Part shown: in pieces, positions 18,117 through 26,853 of the stretch
Layout of the letters: each line of letters starts with the position of its first letter
How positions within the stretch are numbered: position 1 is the first letter of the stretch
Assembly (NCBI GenBank): GCA_964401385.1
Contig: CAYNYF010000008.1
Coordinates: 6,438 to 70,437, forward strand
Direction of reading: 5' to 3'
Origin: CAYNYF01 sp964401385
Lineage (GTDB): Bacteria > Planctomycetota > Phycisphaerae > SM23-33
DNA: 64,000 nucleotides
The notes under the pieces: model-generated
Told to the model about the DNA's origin: nothing
Database searches by the model: none
What the model saw: only the letters and a program-made list of their open reading frames with translations
Made by a program: the position numbers and the translations under genes

Positions 18117-19538
18117 TCACATCGAAACCTGGCTGGCCAGCAGCCATTCGTAGATTCTGCGTCCCAGCTCGGCGCGCAGCTCTGCCCGGGCGGGGTCGCC
18201 GGCGAGGTTGTTCTGCTCGAGTGGGTCTTCGGCCAGGTCGAACAGGATGAGCGGCTCGGCCGCTTCATTCACGGTCAACTTGTAACGGTCTGTCCGTACC
18301 ATGGTCGTCAGGTTGTTTCCCTCGCTGAGCGGGCCGAAGGCAATCTCGCTGAAGGCAGCCTGGCGCAGGGGAGCGTTTTCGTCGCGGCAGGGCGGCAGCA
18401 GGTTTTGGCCGAGGCTGCGCCGGGAGGGCTCGCAGCCGGCCGCAGCGAGAAGCGTGTCGAAAACATCAATCGTCTGCGCCAGATGCGGCCGGACCGCTCC
18501 GGCCGGAATGTGCCCCGGCCAGCGGAGGATCAGCGGCACCCGCACGGACGATTCGTAGAAGCAGCTCTTGAAGAACCGACCGTGGTCGCCAGCCATCTCC
18601 CCGTGGTCTGACCAGAACACCACCAGCGTCTCGTCCAGCCAGCCGCGTGCAGCCAGGGCGTCGAGGATTCGTCCCACCCAGTGATCGATCAGGCTGATCT
18701 TGCCGTAATAGTTCGCCCGGGCGGCGGCGATCTTCTCCGCCGGGATGGAGTCCGCCCCGCGCAGGAACCCTTCGCGGCTGCGGACGTAGGCGGCGGCCGA
18801 CGGGGCGAGGTCCTCGCGGATTGGCTCAGCCGGGATGGGCGGCGGGCACTGCGCCGGGGCGTACATGTCGGCGTACTTGCCGGGGGCGTCGAAGGGCTCG
18901 TGCGGCCCGCCGAAGCCGACGAACAGACACATGGGCTTGGCGCCGTCGTAGCCCTCGACAACGGCGACGGCCTGCCGGCCAACGTAGCTGTCCGGGAACT
19001 CCTCTTCCGGCAGCGGGCTCGGCCACGTCGCCCACGGCGTGCCGCGGCGCCTGCCGTAGTCTTCCTGGTATGCCTTGTACAGCCCGAGCTTTTCCCAGTG
19101 GTCGGTCATGTAGGAGCGGATATTCACCGTCATCCACGGCCCGGTGGTTTCGTGGACGTAGTCGATTCCGCGGGCGTGCATGTAGCCTTCATAGTCGCGC
19201 AGGTGCTGGCCGGGATGAGGCGCGTAGTAATGGCTCTTGCCGACGTAGGCGGTGTGGTAGCCGGCGCGCTGGAGGTGGTGGAAGAAGGTTTCGTCGTTTG
19301 CGGGCAGTTGCCCGCGGTTAGTCCACATACCGTGGTTGTGGCAGTGCAGCCCGCTGACGAAGTTGGCCCGGGCCGGCATGCAAATCGGCGAGGTGGTGAC
19401 GGCGTTTTCGAAGCGCACCCCGCCGGCGGCGATGCGGTCCATGTTGGGCGTTTGCAGCAGCGGGTGCCCGGCACAGCCCAGGCAGTCGGCGCGCTGCTGA
19501 TCTGTCATCAGGATGAGAATGTGGGGTGCATCGGCCAT
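18117..19538 (-). CDS. Sulfatase (formylglycine-dependent, type I)
   Basis: This 473-aa protein opens with ILILMTDQQRADCLGCAGHP, the metal-binding Asp pair of arylsulfatases. The sulfatase signature SPICMPARANFVSG places Cys53 in CxPxR, to be converted to formylglycine. Later parts include AYVGKSHYYAP, FVGFGGPHEPFDAPGKY and VVFWSDHGEMAGDHG with the calcium ligands. There is no signal peptide, so it is predicted cytoplasmic unless exported by another route. It probably removes sulfate esters from polysaccharide fragments, which suits its place among glycoside hydrolases and a heparinase-like gene. ATG 19538 is preceded by GGGAG. Confidence 0.92.
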   Translation of the reverse strand: MADAPHILILMTDQQRADCLGCAGHPLLQTPNMDRIAAGGVRFENAVTTSPICMPARANFVSGLHCHNHGMWTNRGQLPANDETFFHHLQRAGYHTAYVGKSHYYAPHPGQHLRDYEGYMHARGIDYVHETTGPWMTVNIRSYMTDHWEKLGLYKAYQEDYGRRRGTPWATWPSPLPEEEFPDSYVGRQAVAVVEGYDGAKPMCLFVGFGGPHEPFDAPGKYADMYAPAQCPPPIPAEPIREDLAPSAAAYVRSREGFLRGADSIPAEKIAAARANYYGKISLIDHWVGRILDALAARGWLDETLVVFWSDHGEMAGDHGRFFKSCFYESSVRVPLILRWPGHIPAGAVRPHLAQTIDVFDTLLAAAGCEPSRRSLGQNLLPPCRDENAPLRQAAFSEIAFGPLSEGNNLTTMVRTDRYKLTVNEAAEPLILFDLAEDPLEQNNLAGDPARAELRAELGRRIYEWLLASQVSM

Positions 19539-19636
19539 GATAAAGCTCCCTTCTCAACGGCGAAATACAGGCGCGATACCATTGTGTTGTCGGACAGGCA
19601 GCGGACGCGTCCGCCGTCTGGTTGGCGCTTGTGACT

Positions 19637-19663
19637 CCGCAATCGCAAATCCGCAATCCGCAG
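19637..19663. repeat. Short AATCCGC-type repeat tract
   Basis: The stretch contains CCGCAATCGCAAATCCGCAATCCGCAG, a degenerate array of 7-9-base units lying between the sulfatase and tRNA-Ser. It resembles the GATTCGCAAC array at the window end and looks like dispersed intergenic repeat DNA. Confidence 0.4.
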
Positions 19664-19671
19664 TAATGAAG

Positions 19672-19758
19672 CGGTAGGGGTGGGATTCGAACCCACGGTA
19701 CCCTTGCGGGCACACCGGTTTTCAAGACCGGCTCCTTCAACCGCTCGGACACCCTACC
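19672..19758 (-). tRNA. tRNA-Ser (UGA anticodon)
   Basis: The minus strand forms a class II tRNA of 87 bases. The acceptor stem is GGTAGGG paired with CCCTACC, and the discriminator base is G. The anticodon stem-loop CCGGTCTTGAAAACCGG has TGA at positions 34-36. A long variable arm follows, then the T arm GTGGGTTCGAATCCCAC. The long variable arm and the UGA anticodon identify serine. The 3' CCA is not encoded. It lies in the gap between the sulfatase and the divergent large GH42-like gene. Confidence 0.95.
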
Positions 19759-20003
19759 GTCAGGCGCCCTCCGCGCAGCATTTTCGTGGGGCCGATTCAG
19801 TTTTGCAATGGCCTGGCACTTCTGCCGGGCGCGGCAAGATAGCCTGGGCTATTCTGCACAGCGCGTTGGAATCTCCGCGCGAGGTGGCTTTGACACGCGC
19901 GTCGTCGCCCTTTGGCCGTGCCCGCACGGCCTTGCCCTTTTCTTCCTGCGGCGCAATAATGTTCCGACCAAGCGAGGATGCCTATATTCGAAAGGGCCGT
20001 GCG

Positions 20004-23000
20004 ATGCTGAAGAAGAAACCAATGCTGGCGTGTGCGATCGTAGTCCTCTTGGCCGTCGGGGCGTTGGCCAGCGGCGGCGAACCGGGGCGGGTGACGGAGT
20101 GGCTGCTGGCCGGCTCCTTTGCCAGCCCCCAGCCCGAAAAGCTCCTGGATGAAGACACGCTGGCCAATCCGGCGGAGCTTGCCGCCTCGGCCGGTCAGGC
20201 CATCGGCGGCGCCAAATGGGCCAGGTACGCCACGCCGACCGGGATGGTCAATCTGCTGGACAAGGAGGTGGGCATCGCCCGCAGGCGCAACGCCGGCGCC
20301 GTGGCAATGGTCTACGTGCACTGCCCGAAGATGACCCCGGCCAAGCTGCTGCTGGGCTTTTCCGACGGGCTGGCCGCGTACGTCAACGGCGCGAAGGTCT
20401 TCCAGAGACCCGACGGCGGCGGCGTGACCGCCGATGCCCACCGGGCCGAGGTGCTGCTGGGGGAGGGCTGGAACCGCCTGTATCTGAAGGTCATCTGGTA
20501 CGGCCGGTTCCGCGGACAGTGGGGATACACCGCCCGCATCCTCGGTGAGGACCTCAAGCCCATCCAGGGGCTGAAGTTCTCCACCAAGAGCCCCTTCCCC
20601 TCCGGCAAGCCGAAGATGCCCAAGTTCGTCCCGTTCGTCAGCGCCTATCACGTCGAGCACTTCGGCACGCACCGCATCCGCCTGGCCAACCGCACGCCGA
20701 TGCCGCTGGAGAACGTCCAGCTCCTCGTCCGCAGCCGGACGGGCAAAGAGCTGATGAAGACCGACCTGGGCAAGCTGGCGGGCAGCTCATACGTCGAGGC
20801 CGACATCGAAGCCGACGAGATCTTCTTCCAACAGAATTACCCGGGCGCCTCGGCCGTGGTCAAGCACGCCGGCGGCACGCTGACAACCAAGATCGGCGAG
20901 CTGGTCCTGCCCGGCACGCACACCATCGAATACGTCACTCCGCACATCCAGCGGATGAAGCCGTGGGCGGCCGGGCGGTGCGCGATCCTGCTGATCACTC
21001 CGACCCGCACGCGCCAATCCATCGAGCTGGCACAGCGCGGCGACCTGGAGTGGCACATCGTTGACGCCGCCGATCAGAAGGCCGAAAAGAGAATCGCCGA
21101 AGAGCTGACGCTGTACAAGTTCGACTGCATCGTGATCGCCGACAAGAGCGGCGGGCGGGAGCCGTGGGATTGGTCCAAGGTTCCCGGAAGGCGCTACCTG
21201 GCTAAGGCGATCCGCGACGGGGTCGGCATCGTCTACGTCAACCCGTCCAACCTGGGCCCGGCCATGGAGAAGGTTCTGGGGATCGCCCCGGGCGGGGCGA
21301 CGAGGCAGGCGCCGCCCCAGGCGGGCGGGATCACAAAGGCGGCCGATCACGCCATCGTGGCCGGCGTGCCGCTGGAGGCCCTGCCGCCGCTGGCGCCGTA
21401 CAGCTACAAGTTCGCCGAGGCCACGAAGGTCGTCGCCAAGGTTGGCGATCGCGCGGTGATCGCCGCCGCCGAGCAGGACGGCCGGCGGACCGTGGTGCTC
21501 AACTTCGGCCGCGGGGTCGAGCTGATCTGGCCCATTCGCAGAGACGATTTCTGCGGCGCCCGCCTGCCCGTCTGGGAGCGGCAGTGGTCGCTGATCCTGA
21601 AGACCATCCTCTGGGCCTCGAAGAAGGAAACAGGCCTGACAGTCACGTGCTCGATCCCCGCCAAGGTGACACGCGCCGATCTCCGCCGGGAAAAAGTCAG
21701 GGCGAAAATCCAATTGGGCGGCAAGACCGGGGCGGTGGGGAGGGTGCGCGTCGATTTCCACACGCGCGGGTATGACAAGGCCGTCAGGATGCTCGAAGGC
21801 CCGACTGTGGCCGGACGGACCTCCATCGACGTCAGTCTTCCCGAGACGTTCCTCGACGCCGGGGAGAACGAAGTGGACGTGGTGGTCATGACCAAGGACA
21901 AGAAGATCCTTGGCTGGGCCACGAGCGTGTTCGAAGTCCAACCGCGAGGGTCCATCGGCAAGGTCTCCGTCGCCCCGGCCAAGGGCTGCTACCTGCCGAC
22001 GGACGAGCTGACTTTCACCGTGCCGGGCAAGGTCGACGTCGACGGGCTTTCTCTGCACGCTCAGTTGGTCGATAACCGCGGCCGGGCGGTCGCCGCGGAA
22101 AGACGCACACTCAAGAAGGGCGACTTCCGTGAAACGTTCAAGTTCACCCCCGAAGGGCTCGTGACCCCGGTCGCTCGTCTCCAGGCCACCCTCGTCGCCT
22201 CGACGCCCGTCGATGCCGGCGAACCGCAATCTTGGACGGAGGCCCGGACCGAGGAGATCTTCTTCGTTCGCCAGGAGCTGGTGTGGGACACCTACGAGCC
22301 GGTGCTGTGGCTGACGCGGCACGCGGCCAACTGGTACTACGACATCGACTACTTCAAGCTGCTGCGGAACGTGATGTGGATCCCCAACGGCTGGTGCTCT
22401 GACTACAGCCCGCGCGGCAGCGCCTACTACCAGATGGTCTACGGCGGCTTCAACCGCGTCGGGTTCGAGAGCCTGCACTTCTTCTCCATGAACCATAACT
22501 GGACCAAGCAGACCTTCGAGATGCGCCGCAGCAAATTCAGCCGGACCAAGGACGTCCGCTGGCTGTACCGCACCCCCATCGGCCCCGAGGGCGTGCCGGT
22601 CGACCAACCCAACTACGCCAATCTGCCGTACGGCAATGACTGGCGCAACAGCTTCTTCCCACTGGACGACCCGGGCTACCTCCAATGGACCAAGCGCAAG
22701 ATCGCCTGGCACCTGAAGGGAGTCCGGCAGTTCAATCCGATCATCTACGACCTGATGGACGAGGGCTCTTACACCAGCTACGCCCGGGCGTTCGACTTCG
22801 ACCACTCCCCGGCCTCGCTGAAGCAATTCCGGGCCTGGCTCAAGGAGCAGTACGGCACGCTGGCGGCGCTGAACACCGAGTGGGAAACACAGTTCAAGAC
22901 CTGGGACGAGGTGATGCCGATGCACATCCACCAGGCCCGCTCCCGCGCCCGCAAGGCCGAGCTGCCCAACTACGCCCCCTGGGTCGACCACCGCCGGTAC

Positions 23001-24464
23001 GGCGACATCGTCTACAACCGCTATATCAAGCACTGCTCCGACTCGGCCCGCGCCGGCGGCGACGGCGACGCGGTCGTCGGCATCGGCGGCGGCCAGCGGG
23101 CCAACCCTTACGGCGGGTGGGACTACTGGCTGGTCGCGAATCACTTCACCTGGATCGAGAACTACTTCGAGGAGACCGACGAGTACATCCGCTCGTTCAA
23201 CTCCCCCCATCGCAAGCTTAAACCCTGCCCCGGCAAGGACGTATGGAAGAGCGTCTCGCACGGCAACTGCGGCTTCTACCGCTGGGTCGACTACGGGCAC
23301 CTCCAGGGCGACTTTACCATGCTGCCGCGGGGCACCACGACGGCCAGGCAGCTCGCCGAGGTCCGCGGCCGGGGATTCGGAAAGCTGTTCCTGGGAGCCG
23401 AGCCGGTCGACGACCCGATCGGGATTCATTACTCGCAAGCGACCGTCCAGGTCGGCTACGCCCTCGGCTCGGCCGACCAGCTCGGCAACGGCGGCCCGCT
23501 CAACGCCAAGCTGGGCTTCTACAACATGCTGGAAGAGCTGGGTTACCAGTTCAAGTTCGTCTCGTACGCCCAGCTTGAGGACGGGCACCTCGGTAAGGCC
23601 GGCTACAGGCTGATGATCCTGCCGGAGTCGGCCGCCCTGTCCGACAAGGAGGCCGAGCAGCTCAAGAACTTCGTCCAGGCCGGCGGGGTGCTGCTGTGCG
23701 ACCGGACGCTCGGTGAGTGGGACGAGCATGGCCGGCGGCGGCCACGAACGGTGCTGGAGGCAACCTTGGGCATGGACCCGAAGGCGCCGGCCGAGAAAAG
23801 AATCGGCAAGGGCCGGGTGATGTATCTGGCCAGCGACATGCCGGTGCGATACTGGCGCGACCGCAACAGCCGCCCGGTCGAGGCGTACTGGAAGACGATG
23901 AAAGACGCCCTTAGCAAGGCCGGTCTGGCCGAGCCGCGGGCGCGGGTCCTTGTCGGCGGCAAGCCGGCGCGCCGGACCGAGATCCGCTACTTCCAGCTCG
24001 GCAAGATCCGCTATCACATCGTCCGGGCCGAGGTGCCCGGCAAGTACGAGTTGGTCTGCGCTGCGCCCGGCCACGTCTACGAGATGCGCGATGGGCGCTA
24101 CGACGGGAACGACGGGCGAATCGAAATCCACTCCGAGCCGAGCTTTCCTGCGCTGGTGGCCGTCTCGCCGTATAAGATCGAGGTCGTAGCGGCCAAGGCC
24201 GACGACGTCAAGCAGGGAGAAGTGGTGAAGGTCTCGGCGAAGGTGCGGGCCTCGGCCCAGCCGGGCGTGCACGCCTTGAACTTCCGCGTGTACGGGCCGG
24301 ATGGGGTGGAGCGGCGATATTACGGTGCTACCCTGTTCGGCAAGGACGGCGCCGCTGCGCTGAGCTTCCAGACCGCGCTCAACGAGGCCAGGGGCAATTG
24401 GACCGTGAAGGTGGCCGACCTGGCCTCCGGCACGGTCGGCGTGGCGACGTTCCAGGTGAAATAA
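20004..24464 (+). CDS. Large secreted beta-galactosidase-like (GH42-like) protein
   Basis: From ATG 20004, after AAAGG, the gene encodes 1486 aa with a signal peptide (MLKKKPMLACAIVVLLAVGA). Residues about 60-190 form a jelly-roll with LLLGFSDGLAAYVNGAKVF. A Rossmann-like, ThuA-type region (about 310-540) and immunoglobulin-like domains follow. The region from about 760 to 1090 resembles a GH42 TIM barrel. It includes IYDLMDEGSYTSYARAFDF (about residue 913 on) and ASLKQFRAWLKEQYGTLAAL with an ALNTEWE motif, as in GH42 enzymes. A trimerisation-like domain follows, with MILPESAALSDKEAEQL and GGVLLCDRTLGEWDEHG. It probably attacks an external oligo- or polysaccharide. I cannot name the catalytic pair with certainty. 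Confidence 0.8.
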   Translation: MLKKKPMLACAIVVLLAVGALASGGEPGRVTEWLLAGSFASPQPEKLLDEDTLANPAELAASAGQAIGGAKWARYATPTGMVNLLDKEVGIARRRNAGAVAMVYVHCPKMTPAKLLLGFSDGLAAYVNGAKVFQRPDGGGVTADAHRAEVLLGEGWNRLYLKVIWYGRFRGQWGYTARILGEDLKPIQGLKFSTKSPFPSGKPKMPKFVPFVSAYHVEHFGTHRIRLANRTPMPLENVQLLVRSRTGKELMKTDLGKLAGSSYVEADIEADEIFFQQNYPGASAVVKHAGGTLTTKIGELVLPGTHTIEYVTPHIQRMKPWAAGRCAILLITPTRTRQSIELAQRGDLEWHIVDAADQKAEKRIAEELTLYKFDCIVIADKSGGREPWDWSKVPGRRYLAKAIRDGVGIVYVNPSNLGPAMEKVLGIAPGGATRQAPPQAGGITKAADHAIVAGVPLEALPPLAPYSYKFAEATKVVAKVGDRAVIAAAEQDGRRTVVLNFGRGVELIWPIRRDDFCGARLPVWERQWSLILKTILWASKKETGLTVTCSIPAKVTRADLRREKVRAKIQLGGKTGAVGRVRVDFHTRGYDKAVRMLEGPTVAGRTSIDVSLPETFLDAGENEVDVVVMTKDKKILGWATSVFEVQPRGSIGKVSVAPAKGCYLPTDELTFTVPGKVDVDGLSLHAQLVDNRGRAVAAERRTLKKGDFRETFKFTPEGLVTPVARLQATLVASTPVDAGEPQSWTEARTEEIFFVRQELVWDTYEPVLWLTRHAANWYYDIDYFKLLRNVMWIPNGWCSDYSPRGSAYYQMVYGGFNRVGFESLHFFSMNHNWTKQTFEMRRSKFSRTKDVRWLYRTPIGPEGVPVDQPNYANLPYGNDWRNSFFPLDDPGYLQWTKRKIAWHLKGVRQFNPIIYDLMDEGSYTSYARAFDFDHSPASLKQFRAWLKEQYGTLAALNTEWETQFKTWDEVMPMHIHQARSRARKAELPNYAPWVDHRRYGDIVYNRYIKHCSDSARAGGDGDAVVGIGGGQRANPYGGWDYWLVANHFTWIENYFEETDEYIRSFNSPHRKLKPCPGKDVWKSVSHGNCGFYRWVDYGHLQGDFTMLPRGTTTARQLAEVRGRGFGKLFLGAEPVDDPIGIHYSQATVQVGYALGSADQLGNGGPLNAKLGFYNMLEELGYQFKFVSYAQLEDGHLGKAGYRLMILPESAALSDKEAEQLKNFVQAGGVLLCDRTLGEWDEHGRRRPRTVLEATLGMDPKAPAEKRIGKGRVMYLASDMPVRYWRDRNSRPVEAYWKTMKDALSKAGLAEPRARVLVGGKPARRTEIRYFQLGKIRYHIVRAEVPGKYELVCAAPGHVYEMRDGRYDGNDGRIEIHSEPSFPALVAVSPYKIEVVAAKADDVKQGEVVKVSAKVRASAQPGVHALNFRVYGPDGVERRYYGATLFGKDGAAALSFQTALNEARGNWTVKVADLASGTVGVATFQVK

Positions 24465-24558
24465 CTTCGCCCGTGAATCAGTTAGACTTACGAGCCCGGC
24501 GCTGGGCACGTGTCGGGCTCGCCGGGCGATTGCCTAGGCCAACGGCGGAGATCTGGTC

Positions 24559-26574
24559 ATGTCATGCATCCGCAAGCGTCTGGAAGAAGCCCGCAGGCTG
24601 GTTCCCGAGGTCTTCCCCGAGCAACGGTCGGAAGCCGCTCCGCGCATCGCCGAGGCGGCCCTGGAAGGAACGCTGCTTTTCTACGGGAAGCAGCCCGTCC
24701 GCGTGGGGAGGCGAGAGATCGACTGGTCCGCCGCCCATGTGGCGCATCAGGAATGGCCGGCACAACTGAACCGCTTTGGCCAACTTCCCGCGCTGCGGCA
24801 GATGTATCGCGACACCGGCGATGAAAGGTATGCCCGCTGCGCCCGCGACTACATCGCCGACTGGATCGAGAGCCACGAGCCCTACGGCCCGGAAGACAAC
24901 GTGGGCGCCCTCGGCGATAGTACTCTGAACATGGCCATTCGCCTCGGCGGGGTTCGGTTCTCCGGCTGGCTGGGCACTCTGGTTGACTTCGCCGGTTCGC
25001 CCAGCTTCGACGAGGCTATGGCCGCCAGGATCGTTGAATCGATGCAATGGCAGTTGGCGTGGCTGGCGGCGAACCTGCCGCCCTGGGGCAACTGGCGGAT
25101 CGCCGCGCTGGACTGCCTGTTTGCCAACGCCCTGCGCCTGCCGGAGGCTTTGGGCAAGCATCTGTCACCCGCCGCCGAAGCCCTGAATATCGAGTTTGCT
25201 GCGCAGATCCTCGACGACGGCGCCCACGTTGAGCGCAGCGGCGGATACCACGACTGGATGTCCCAGGTCTTCCTCATGCTTTGGCGGCTGGGGCGCCGTC
25301 GGACAGGGCTCGGCCTGTCACTGACCGACCAGCGTGTGGCGGCGATGCATGCTTACACGCTCCACCACACAAAGCCCAACGGCAGCCTGTGCGGGTTCAA
25401 CGATTCCAGCGGCCGGCTCCGCACTGACGAGGCGGGCCGGTCGGCATTGGGAAAGAGATACGCCGATCACCGCGCCCTGCTGGCTGAGATCGGCATGCCC
25501 GAGCAAGTGCCGCGGCTAGGGCTTTTTGCCTCGGCCGGCCAGGCCTTCTATCGCACCGGATGGGGAGCCGACGATCTGTGGTGGGCCTTTGACGCCGCCG
25601 GCTGGGGTGGTGCGCACAGCCACCTTTCGCGGCTGTCGCTCGAGCTGCACAACGGCCGACGGACCACGCTGCCCGACCCGGGCATCTTTGACTACGAGAT
25701 GTCCAATCCATTCGGCCCGGCCGGCAAGAGCACGCCAATGCACTCGACGATGAACGTCAACCTAGGCAACCAGGCCGACCTGGACGCCAGGCTGGTCCGC
25801 GCGGTGGAGCTGCCGCAGGCCGTCATCGTCCAGGGCCGATACGACGGCGGCTATTACCCCGGCAAGTTCGCCTGGCGCTTCGTCGACGGCAGGGGCGCCG
25901 GAAGCTACGGCGTCCATGACCGCACGCTGGTGTGGCTGAAAGACAGGGCGATGATCGTGCTGGACTGCCTCGCCTGCGAGGCGGGGGCATCGGCCTGCCT
26001 GCACTGGATCAGCGACGACGTGAAGTACGAGTTCGATGGCCGGCGCCTGAGGGCAGCGACGGCCGACACTGAAGGCAACGTGGCCATGCAGGTCTGCCCC
26101 ATCGCCCCGAACCAGGCGACGGGCTCGGTCCACCGCGGCGAGAAGGACCCCTATCTGGGCTGGGTCGCAGAAAGCCACGAGGTCCGGCCGGCACCGCTAT
26201 TTCAGTTCTCCTTTCCTACGCGCCCGGTGGAAGATCGGGACCCCGCCACGGCCGTCATTGAATGCGCGACCATCATCGTGCCCTTTTCGGGCCGGTTGTC
26301 CCCGCAATTCAAGGCTTCGGCCTGCGCGGCCGGGCCGCCCGCCCGCCCGCCGCAGGTGAGCGGAGACGTCCGCGAGGTTCGGATCGAATGGCCAGACGGA
26401 GCCGTCGATCGCGTCATCCACTCCCGTCGACTGGAACGGCCAATCATCGGCCTGGGACGGGTGCGCACCGACGCGCCCATGGTGTTGATTCTTACCCCGG
26501 CTGGCGGCCAACCGCAGGCCGTCCGCATCGGCGGAAGTCATCTGGAGATGGAAGCCCTCTCCAACTCGCGCTGA
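24559..26574 (+). CDS. Heparinase II/III-like polysaccharide lyase
   Basis: This 671-aa protein has an alpha-toroid N-terminal half with TLNMAIRLGGVRFSGWL, PPWGNWRIAALDCLFANAL and ERSGGYHDWM. A beta-sandwich half follows with WGGAHSHLSRLSLELHNGRR, which matches the heparinase II/III C-terminal region with its conserved His. Such enzymes cleave uronic-acid-containing glycosaminoglycans or alginate-like polymers by beta-elimination. ATG 24559 is preceded by GGAG. No clear signal peptide is visible, so it may act inside the cell on imported oligosaccharides. It follows the GH42-like gene by 94 bases on the same strand and may be co-transcribed with it. Confidence 0.82.
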   Translation: MSCIRKRLEEARRLVPEVFPEQRSEAAPRIAEAALEGTLLFYGKQPVRVGRREIDWSAAHVAHQEWPAQLNRFGQLPALRQMYRDTGDERYARCARDYIADWIESHEPYGPEDNVGALGDSTLNMAIRLGGVRFSGWLGTLVDFAGSPSFDEAMAARIVESMQWQLAWLAANLPPWGNWRIAALDCLFANALRLPEALGKHLSPAAEALNIEFAAQILDDGAHVERSGGYHDWMSQVFLMLWRLGRRRTGLGLSLTDQRVAAMHAYTLHHTKPNGSLCGFNDSSGRLRTDEAGRSALGKRYADHRALLAEIGMPEQVPRLGLFASAGQAFYRTGWGADDLWWAFDAAGWGGAHSHLSRLSLELHNGRRTTLPDPGIFDYEMSNPFGPAGKSTPMHSTMNVNLGNQADLDARLVRAVELPQAVIVQGRYDGGYYPGKFAWRFVDGRGAGSYGVHDRTLVWLKDRAMIVLDCLACEAGASACLHWISDDVKYEFDGRRLRAATADTEGNVAMQVCPIAPNQATGSVHRGEKDPYLGWVAESHEVRPAPLFQFSFPTRPVEDRDPATAVIECATIIVPFSGRLSPQFKASACAAGPPARPPQVSGDVREVRIEWPDGAVDRVIHSRRLERPIIGLGRVRTDAPMVLILTPAGGQPQAVRIGGSHLEMEALSNSR

Positions 26575-26650
26575 CGGCCCGGCAAGGCGTGCTAAGCGGA
26601 CCGCAACAATCTTTGAACAGTGGGCCGGCCCGGGGTCTGCACACATCGGA

Positions 26651-26786
26651 ACGAATGGGAACACGAATGACACGCCTGCCCGCCAGCTGTCAGGCGGGAA
26701 TTCTCACGAATTGCACGAATTAAGCAGAGCTCGCTCAAGAAAAAGAGGGCATTCGTGAAATTCGCCGTGATTCGTGTAATTCGTGG
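26651..26786. repeat. ATTCGTG/CACGAAT inverted array with inner hairpin
   Basis: The left half holds CACGAAT units (CACGAATTGCACGAATT) and the right half the reverse-complement units (GATTCGTGTAATTCGTGG), making a large degenerate palindrome. An inner hairpin, CCCGCC at 26679-26684 with GGCGGG at 26693-26698, matches the REP-like unit at 6143. It fills the gap between the convergent heparinase-like and RNA polymerase genes and could serve as a two-way terminator. No gene was seen in this gap. Confidence 0.5.
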
Positions 26787-26853
26787 TCTGGCTCGCTGGC
26801 CGCCCAGACGCGTCCTCGCCTCTTCACACTGTGCAAGCATTCTTCTGACGAGC

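Noticed and set aside
20787..24509. 1240-aa minus-strand frame opposite the GH42-like gene
   Set aside because: It is antisense to a gene with signal peptide and conserved domains, and it has no recognisable domain of its own.
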